The position numbers were made by a program, and so were the translations under genes. The notes under the pieces were generated by a model. The model had not been told where the DNA came from. It did no database searches and worked only from the letters and a program-made list of their open reading frames with translations. From contig CM067374.1 in the NCBI GenBank assembly GCA_034401795.1, positions 136,180,508-136,244,507 of the forward strand: a DNA stretch of 64,000 nt. The letters are read 5' to 3'. This stretch comes from Chaetoderma sp. LZ-2023a (taxonomy: Eukaryota; Mollusca; Caudofoveata; Chaetodermatida; Chaetodermatidae). Shown here one piece after another: positions 60,011 to 64,000 of this stretch; the stretch's first letter is position 1, and every line of letters begins with the position of its first letter.

Positions 60011-60056
60011 TTATCAGACGATGTGAAAACTTTCCAAATAATTTTCTTTCCAAAGT

Positions 60057-60066
60057 CACCGGAAGA
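60057..60066. promoter_or_regulatory. Possible ETS-type site upstream of exon 1
   Basis: The sequence CACCGGAAGA lies about 50 bp before the start codon and resembles the ETS core motif common in TATA-less animal promoters. No TATA box or initiator stands out. This is a weak, single-motif inference, and the true transcription start is unknown. Confidence 0.2.
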
Positions 60067-60154
60067 TCTGACCGCTTTATGGAGGCACTTTGCTAAATGT
60101 CTATATTCATCAAGATGAAACTGTAAATTATTATTTGCTTGATATTTCAGACAC

Positions 60155-60500
60155 GGTATCAAATTTGTTCAAGAAAATTTCTATTTTTCATGGACAATGT
60201 CCATTTGCAGACCAAGAGAAGACTATTTTTATCGAGCCAGTCATTCCAGTGTGATACATTTTCAGAAATAGTCTTCTCTTGATCTGCAAAAAATTTCAAT
60301 TTTCTCATAGAAAATGTCCATTAGCAGACCAAGAGAAGACTGTTTTTTTAATTTACCACTGGAATGACTGGCTCGATTATCAAGCCAGTCATTCCGCTGG
60401 TAAATTTTCAAAAATAGTCTACTCCTGGTCTGCAAATGGACATTTCTCATGACGACTGCAGAAACTGTTTTTGGCTGATAGTGTTTACGGCTTAAGGGGT
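60155..60500. repeat. Two overlapping family A MITEs upstream of exon 1
   Basis: A left-arm fragment (CAATGTCCATTTGCAGACCA, hairpin truncated) is followed by a full copy with hairpin TGACTGGCTCGATTATCAAG and GACTGCAGAAACTGTTTTTG at the end. Confidence 0.8.
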
Positions 60501-60739
60501 CCAAACAACAGTAGAGCATTTCTTCTATTACATAGCCTAGATGCCTTAATAGAAGCCCACCCTCAAACTCAGCAATGTCAACACACACACACACACACCC
60601 CACCAACCCCAAGATTTTCTTAGCACTTTGACAATGAGAAAATTCCTGAATACAAACTCAGCATCATGGTCTGATAAACTCTTACCAATAAGTAATCCAC
60701 AGTTTGTTCCATGAACATGAAGTATAAAAACACCTAACT

Positions 60740-60980
60740 TAGCCCTTTAACCCGCGAATTTGTTAAAAAAACAAAACATTTTCTCATAGAAAATGTCCAT
60801 TTGCAGACCAAGAGAACACCATCTTTAAAAATTTACCGCTGGAATGACTGGCTCGGTTATCGAGCCAGTCATTCCAGAGGTAAATTTTCAAAAATAGTCT
60901 TCTCTTGGGCTGCAAATGGACATTTCTGAAGACCACTGCAGAAGCCGTTTTTTTTGCTGATATGATGGTTATAGGGTTAA
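60740..60980. repeat. Family A MITE, best hairpin in the window
   Basis: CCCTTTAACCCGCGAAT to GGTTATAGGGTTAA; GGAATGACTGGCTCGGTTAT then CGAGCCAGTCATTCC is perfect over 17 bp either side; arms extend to CATTTGCAGACCAAGAG/CTCTTGGGCTGCAAATG. Confidence 0.9.
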
Positions 60981-61138
60981 ATAAAATTGCATTTTGGAGC
61001 CGAAAAGCAAAAGGGAGGGACAGTGTTCCCTTAAACAATAATAAATGTGATGTCAAATTATTTTTTTATTTAATTTACTAAACATTCATTCATGTATGGA
61101 TTTTGTGTTAAAACAGAGTATTACTGGAATACATACCT

Positions 61139-61377
61139 TTAACCCAATAATGTTCATATTTGCCATAACCGGCCTCTGCTATGGTCTTGCGGAATGTCCA
61201 TTTACAGGCCAAGAGAATACAATTTTTGAAAATTTACAAATGGAATGACTGGCTCGATAACCGAGCCAGTCATTCAAATGATAAATTTTCAAAAATTGTA
61301 TTCTGTTGGCCTGTAAATGGACATTCAACAAGAAAATAAAAAAATTTCCTGACCAAATTTGACCATTAAATGGTTAA
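61139..61377. repeat. Family A MITE with TTAA at both ends
   Basis: TTTAACCCAATAATG to CCATTAAATGGTTAA; arms TTTACAGGCCAAGAGAAT/ATTCTGTTGGCCTGTAAA; hairpin TGACTGGCTCGATAACCGAG. Confidence 0.88.
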
Positions 61378-61800
61378 TATATGAATGATCAAATTTATAT
61401 TATATCCTATTTGTTGCTAAGAATTTCTTCACTTTTAAATATATTATATGAAAAAGATGATATTAGACAGTAACCCTTTAAAGGTACATATTCACGCCAA
61501 AATGCTTGAGAATAAAATTGCAAAAGTTGTATACTTTGAGAGGCTTAAATTGTGTGACTAGATGTAATCAAATGAAATTCATCTTAACATATGATGATTT
61601 CAATATGTATAAATTAATATAATTTTTGAAGTTATGAAAACTAATTCAAATTCACAACTAAAATAATTATAATAATTTATTATGGAATAAAATATGTTAA
61701 GATTTATTTCGTTTCAGTACAATGAGGTACACAATTTAGGCGTCTAAAAGTATAAGATTTTAACAATTTTATTTTCGCTCATTTTGGTGTGAGTATGCAG
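61378..61800. other. AT-rich sequence upstream of the gene, nothing recognised
   Basis: No ORF, repeat family or promoter motif stands out. There is a weak inverted similarity between 61485-61520 (TTCACGCCAAAATGCTTGAG) and 61770-61800 (CTCATTTTGGTGTGAG), so it may be a short MITE. Confidence 0.35.
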
Positions 61801-61805
61801 CTTTA

Positions 61806-64000
61806 ATGTTCACTCAAACTAAACAAAAACAGCTAAAAACAGCTCCTACAGCGGCCTGGAGAAATGTTCACTCAAACTAGACAAAAACAGCTTCTACAGC
61901 GGTCTGGAGAAATGTTCACTCAAACTACACAAAAACACCTTCTACAGCGGTCTGGAGAAATGTTCACTCAAACTAGACAAAAACAGCTTCTACAGCGGCC
62001 TGGAGAAATGTTCACTCAAACTAGACAAAAACAGCTTCTACAGCGGTCTGGAGAAATGTTCACTCAAACTAGACAAAAACAGCTTCTACAGCGGTCTGGA
62101 GAAATGTTCACTCAAACTAGACAAAAACAGCTTCTACAGCGGTCTGGAGAAATGTTCACTCAAACTAAACAAAAACAGCTTCTACAGCGGCCTGGAGAAA
62201 TGTTCACTCAAACTAGACAAAAACAGCTTCTACAGCGGTCTGGAGAAATGTTCACTCAAACTAGACAAAAACAGCTTCTACAGCGGTCTGGAGAAATGTT
62301 CACTCAAACTAGACAAAAACAGCTTCTACAGCGGTCTGGAGAAATGTTCACTCAAACTAGACAAAAACAGCTTCTACAGCGGTCTGGAGAAATGTTCACT
62401 CAAACTAGACAAAAACAGCTTCTACAGCGGTTTGGAGAAATGTTCACTCAAACTAGACAAAAACAGCTTCTACAGCGGTCTGGAGAAATGTTCACTCAAA
62501 CTAGACAAAAACAGCTTCTACAGAGGTCTGGAGAAATGTTCACTCAAACTAGACAAAAACAGCTTCCACAGCGGTCTGGAGAAATGTTCACTCAAACTAG
62601 ACAAAAACAGCTTCTACAGCGGTCTGGAGAAATGTTCACTCAAACTAGACAAAAACAGCTTCTACAGCGGTCTGGAGAAATGTTCACTCAAACTAGACAA
62701 AAACAGCTTCTACAGCGGTCTGGAGAAATGTTCACTCAAACAAAACAAAAACAGCTTCTACAGCGGTCTGGAGAAATGGTTCACTCAAACTAGACAAAAA
62801 CAGCTTCCACAGCGGTCTGGAGAAATGTTCACTCAAACTAAACAAAAACAGCTTCTACAGCGGTCTGGAGAAATGGTTCACTCAAACTAGACAAAAACAG
62901 CTTCCACAGCGGTCTGGAGAAATGTTCACTCAAACTAGACAAAAACAGCTTCTACAGCGGTCTGGAGAAATGTTCACTCAAACTAGACAAAAACAGCTTC
63001 TACAGCGGTCTGGAGAAATGTTCACTCAAACTAGACAAAAACAGCTTCTACAGAGGTCTGGAGAAATGTTCACTCAAACTAGACAAAAACAGCTTCTACA
63101 GCGGTCTGGAGAAATGTTCACTCAAACTAGACAAAAACAGCTTCTACAGCGGTTTGGAGAAATGTTCACTCAAACTAGACAAAAACAGCTTCTACAGCGG
63201 TCTGGAGAAATGTTCACTCAAACTAGACAAAAACAGTTTCTACAGAGGTCTGGAGAAATGTTCACTCAAACTAGACAAAAACAGCTTCTACAGCGGTCTG
63301 GAGAAATGGTTCACTCAAACTACACAAAAACAGCTTCCACAGCGGTCTGGAGAAAAGTTCACTCAAACTAGACAAAAACAGCTTCTACAGCGGTCTGGAG
63401 AAATGTTCACTCAAACGAGACAAAAACAGCTTCTACAGCGGTCTGGAGAAATGTTCACTCAAACTAGACAAAAACAGCTTCTACAGCGGTCTGGAGAAAT
63501 GTTCACTCAAACTAGACAAAAACAGCTTCTACAGCGGTCTGGAGAAATGTTCACTCAAACTAGACAAAAACAGCTTCTACAGCGGTCTGGAGAAATGTTC
63601 ACTCAAACTAGACAAAAACAGCTTCTACAGCGGTCTGGAGAAATGTTCACTCAAACTAAACAAAAACAGCTTCTACAGCGGTCTGGAGAAATGGTTCACT
63701 CAAACTAGACAAAAACAGCTTCCACAGCGGTCGGGAGAACTGTTCACTCAAACTAGACAAAAACAGCTTCTACAGCGGTCTGGAGAAATGTTCACTCAAA
63801 CTAGACAAAAACAGCTTCTACAGCGGTCTGGAGAAATGTTCACTCAAACGAGACAAAAACAGCTTCTACAGCGGTCTGGAGAAATGTTCACTCAAACGAG
63901 ACAAAAACAGCTTCTACAGCGGTCTGGAGAAATGTTCACTCAAACTGGACAAAAACAGCTTCTACAGCGGTCTGGAGAAATGTTCACTCAAACTAGACAA
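61806..64000. repeat. 48-bp minisatellite, about 45 units, open at the right edge
   Basis: Unit ATGTTCACTCAAACTAGACA, AAAACAGCTTCTACAGCGGT, CTGGAGAA (48 bp). Because 48 is divisible by three, the plus strand reads as a false 309-codon protein of 16-residue repeats (MFTQTRQKQLLQRSGE). A one-base-longer variant (ATGGTTCAC) recurs with CTTCCACAG at about 62777, 62873, 63307 and 63692 and shifts the frame. The unit resembles the family A terminus. Confidence 0.97.

Larger units (their letters stand above)
56902..59521. mobile_element. 2.6-kb foldback element with ~400-bp arms (intron 1)
   Basis: Left arm from CGTCTGCCATATTGTTTTGC; right arm ends GCAAAACA-type complement AAAACAATATGGCGGACG. Inside, ATCTAAATCCGTCCCATTCA pairs with TGAATGGGGGCGGATTTAGA, and AAATAAAATACAGAGAAATC with ATTTCTCTGTATTTTATGTG, continuing to TTATTTGCATATCAAA near 57290/59130. 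The loop holds CAG-rich, GAT, GGT and AGT simple repeats and no transposase. Confidence 0.85.

Noticed and set aside
58184..59072. ORFs rich in His, Ser, Thr, Val or Tyr
   Set aside because: GAT/GGT/AGT microsatellites give open frames on both strands.
61864..63708. 309-codon and related ORFs of 16-residue repeats
   Set aside because: They follow the 48-bp satellite, whose length is a multiple of three. Frame breaks coincide with one-base unit variants, the same repeats also read open in a second frame, and nothing outside the array is coding.

Overview
The window is eukaryotic nuclear DNA: AT-rich, with spliced genes, GT-AG introns, and many microsatellites, minisatellites and nested DNA transposons. 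The repeat style (degenerate ~150-bp arrays ending in GGACGGA tracts, a Penelope-like fragment, a Tc1 element, hAT relics) and the gene content suggest a marine invertebrate, perhaps a mollusc or another lophotrochozoan. I cannot name the species.

One host gene fills almost the whole window. Fourteen coding exons on the minus strand, from an ATG at 60010 down to 1228, join in frame into the first 582 codons of a DPY19L3-type protein, an ER multi-pass tryptophan C-mannosyltransferase. The remaining C-terminal exons lie left of base 1. All 14 exons have AG acceptors (or the start codon) and GT donors in matching phase. Coding sequence is about 1.75 kb of about 58.8 kb (3%); the rest is intron, nearly all of it repeats. 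No second host gene is supported.

Region by region, in transcript order: 61.8-64 kb, a 48-bp minisatellite upstream of the gene that runs off the window. 60-61.4 kb, hairpin MITEs upstream of exon 1. Intron 1 (50.8-59.7 kb) holds a long-armed foldback element, a degenerate 55.3-56.6 kb array, a hAT relic and a 40-bp array. Intron 3 (37.6-49.1 kb) holds a 6.5-kb TTAA-flanked element inserted beside a Penelope-like fragment. Intron 5 has a 20-bp array. Intron 7 has a 6.4-kb array of 40-bp units containing a 500-N assembly gap, then extra broken copies of exon 8. Intron 9 has a G-rich array. Intron 10 has ~150-bp degenerate arrays. Intron 12 (4.9-13.8 kb) holds a second 6.95-kb copy of the TTAA element in opposite orientation, itself carrying a broken Tc1 transposon. 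Intron 13 has 17-bp and 57-bp arrays.

Two palindromic MITE families recur throughout. Family A is ~200-240 bp with TTAA ends and CCC-type termini. Family B is ~380 bp with a GAATATTTTGAAACTAATTTG hairpin core. They allow insertions to be dated relative to each other: a family B copy was split by the TTAA element, which was later hit by Tc1. The two TTAA elements form a large inverted pair around exons 4-12.
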